The notes under the pieces: model-generated
Told to the model about the DNA's origin: nothing
Database searches by the model: none
The model's input: the letters and a program-made list of their open reading frames with translations, nothing else
In this document: one piece after another, positions 4,799 to 5,851 of the stretch
How positions within the stretch are numbered: the first letter of the stretch is position 1
Layout: each line of letters begins with the position of its first letter
From: Actinomycetes bacterium
Lineage (GTDB): Bacteria; Actinomycetota; Acidimicrobiia; Acidimicrobiales; RAAP-2
Direction of reading: 5' to 3'
Assembly: GCA_021791615.1 (NCBI GenBank)
Contig: JAJYWG010000017.1
Span: forward strand, 1 to 5,851
DNA: 5,851 bases
Made by a program: the position numbers and the translations under genes

Positions 4799-5347
4799 TC
4801 AGCCAGAGCGGCTGGCGAGCACAGCGACGAGCACGAGGCCGATCCCGACCGGCGCGGCGACGTCGACGATCGACGCCGCCAGCGCCACGGCCCCGCACAC
4901 GACGACCGGGACGCCGCAGCGCGCGCACCAGCCCGTCGCGACCATGACGACGAGCGCTCCGAGGGCGAGCTCGCTGGCGGAGAGGTGGTACACGTCGGCC
5001 GGCAGCACGTGGACGAGCACGAGGCGGACGACGAGCGCGAGCGCCGCACAGGCAAGCCCGACGGCTGCCGCGCGGCGCCAACCTGGGCGCCCGGGGGCGC
5101 GGTGCCAGCTCGAACGGGGCCGACCCGGGCGGGCTGGGCCGGGCGGGCGGGTCTCTGGTGCCACCGTGCTCGCCGGTGGTGCAGCACCCGGGGGCGATGC
5201 GGCCCGGCTGGGGGTGGGACGCCGTCTTCGACCGAGACGCCATCGCCGACCGGCGGGCGCAGGATCGAGCGGGAACAGCTCGTCGAACAGCCCGGGGTCG
5301 ACGCCAGGCCCGTTGCGACCAGGCGGCGTTGTCCCAGCCGCGCTCAC
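4799..5347 (-). CDS. Proline-rich membrane protein of unknown function, translationally coupled to a ParA-like ATPase
   Basis: GTG 5347 overlaps the TGA of the upstream ATPase gene as GTGA, a 4-bp overlap that fixes the start. The 182-aa product has a hydrophilic, disordered-looking first half rich in Pro, Ala and Arg. It contains a short acidic-hydrophobic segment PGLFDELFPLDP (about residues 18-29). The second half has three or four hydrophobic segments: about 93-114 (AAAVGLACAALALVVRLVLV), 124-139, 145-161 and 163-178. A CARC pair (Cys141, Cys144) lies between the second and third segments, with Cys151 nearby. Such a layout suggests a cytosolic tail that contacts the ATPase and a membrane anchor. 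I do not recognise a family. Downstream genes of the operon, if any, are not on this strand before 4611. Confidence 0.75.
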   Translation of the reverse strand: MSAAGTTPPGRNGPGVDPGLFDELFPLDPAPAGRRWRLGRRRRPTPSRAASPPGAAPPASTVAPETRPPGPARPGRPRSSWHRAPGRPGWRRAAAVGLACAALALVVRLVLVHVLPADVYHLSASELALGALVVMVATGWCARCGVPVVVCGAVALAASIVDVAAPVGIGLVLVAVLASRSG

Positions 5348-5851
5348 CGTCTGCGCCAGAAGCCGGATCGGCGGGGCTTCGCCGCGTTCTCTGCCCGCAC
5401 GCCGAAGATCTCGAGCCCGGTCGCCCGGTGCAAGACGGCGTCGAGCAGCGCGCACCACGCGGGGATCTCGGGGGCGTCGGGGTCGCCGGGGATGGACCCC
5501 TGCTCGAAGACGCTCACGATCCTCGGGTCCACCCGCACCATGCCGACCCATGCGGCAAGGGGCTCGCAGCGCCGGCGCATGAGCCCCTCGTCGAGGCCCG
5601 AGACCGGCGAGGCGCGGTTGACCCCGAGCATCAGGTGGTCCCGCGGCGCGCCGGCGGCGATGAGCATGTTCACCCGGACGAGGGTGTTCTGCACGCCGGC
5701 CATCGAGGTGTCGCTGAGCGCGACCCCGTACGCGCCGTCGCACAGGAGCGGTACCACGAGGCCGTCGACGAGCCCCGAGGTGTCGGCCGCCTCGATGATC
5801 TGGGTGTCGAGCACCACGAGGTCGAAGCGCGCCCGGGCGTAGTCGACCACC
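5344..5851 (-). CDS. ParA/MinD-superfamily ATPase (TadZ/CpaE-like), N-terminus outside the window
   Basis: The visible 168 residues are the C-terminal part of a deviant-Walker P-loop ATPase. FDLVVLDT (residues 9-16) is the Walker B strand ending in Asp. GLVDGLVVPLLCDGAYGVALSDTSM (26-50) is the following strand and loop, and AGAPRDHLMLGVNRASP (66-82) is the beta-strand ending in the N-R of the adenine-binding region. VRVDPRIVSVFEQGSIPGDPD (105-125) matches the late 'D-x-x-V-...-G' segment before the last helix. The Walker A motif would be upstream, off the window. The GTG at 5850 is internal. The layout resembles CpaE/TadZ and MinD-like proteins that position pilus or partition machinery at the membrane. 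An exact role cannot be given from this part. It ends in the basic tail RRSGFWRRR and overlaps the next gene by 4 bp. Confidence 0.8.
   Translation of the reverse strand, partial: VVDYARARFDLVVLDTQIIEAADTSGLVDGLVVPLLCDGAYGVALSDTSMAGVQNTLVRVNMLIAAGAPRDHLMLGVNRASPVSGLDEGLMRRRCEPLAAWVGMVRVDPRIVSVFEQGSIPGDPDAPEIPAWCALLDAVLHRATGLEIFGVRAENAAKPRRSGFWRRR

Noticed and set aside
4799..5743. Starting the membrane-protein frame far upstream (314 aa)
   Set aside because: The first 132 residues overlap the ATPase gene in another frame and look like GC-rich shadow. The GTG at 5347 in the GTGA overlap is the natural start.
4784..5842. Long plus-strand frame (352 aa) over the right-hand region
   Set aside because: Its translation is Arg/Ser/Thr/Pro-rich low complexity, while the minus strand shows a Walker B motif, an ATPase C-terminus, membrane segments and a GTGA overlap.

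Overview
This is a GC-rich window with dense coding, GTG starts and 4-bp gene overlaps. It fits a high-GC actinobacterium. The Cys-containing Asp-box propeller tail at the left edge and the ParA/TadZ-like ATPase at the right edge recall Acidimicrobiia-type genomes, but that placement is a weak inference. No rRNA, tRNA or CRISPR array was seen.

Layout: (1) 1-207 is the 3' end of an Asp-box (BNR-like) beta-propeller gene on the plus strand. (2) 382-948 is a minus-strand gene of unknown function, convergent with the first. (3) 1036-2375 is an IS3-family insertion sequence on the minus strand, with orfA and orfB joined by a -1 frameshift. Its two ends form an imperfect 18-bp inverted repeat (TG...CA), flanked by a possible GGCC duplication. 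(4) 2377-3117 is the 3' half of a second, unrelated DDE transposase gene on the plus strand, cut off at the IS3 end. (5) 3266-4598 is a compact plus-strand cluster of three genes: an unknown 139-aa protein with a probable leaderless promoter, a gamma-glutamylcyclotransferase/AIG2-like protein, and an overlapping helical protein with a HEPN-like R-x4-H motif. (6) 4799-5851 is a minus-strand pair, convergent with the cluster: a ParA/MinD/TadZ-like ATPase running off the window, and a proline-rich membrane protein whose GTG start overlaps the ATPase stop.

The centre (about 950-3120) is a transposition scar. It contains one apparently complete IS3 element and half of another transposase whose missing half is not in the other IS flank, so it looks like a rearranged insertion hotspot. 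The three-gene cluster just downstream of the scar is the best candidate for an undescribed accessory system. Its last two genes overlap by 11 bp, and it combines a cyclotransferase-fold protein with a possible HEPN RNase-like protein. The right-hand pair looks like host backbone, possibly pilus or partition related. No gene-free gap exceeds about 200 bases.
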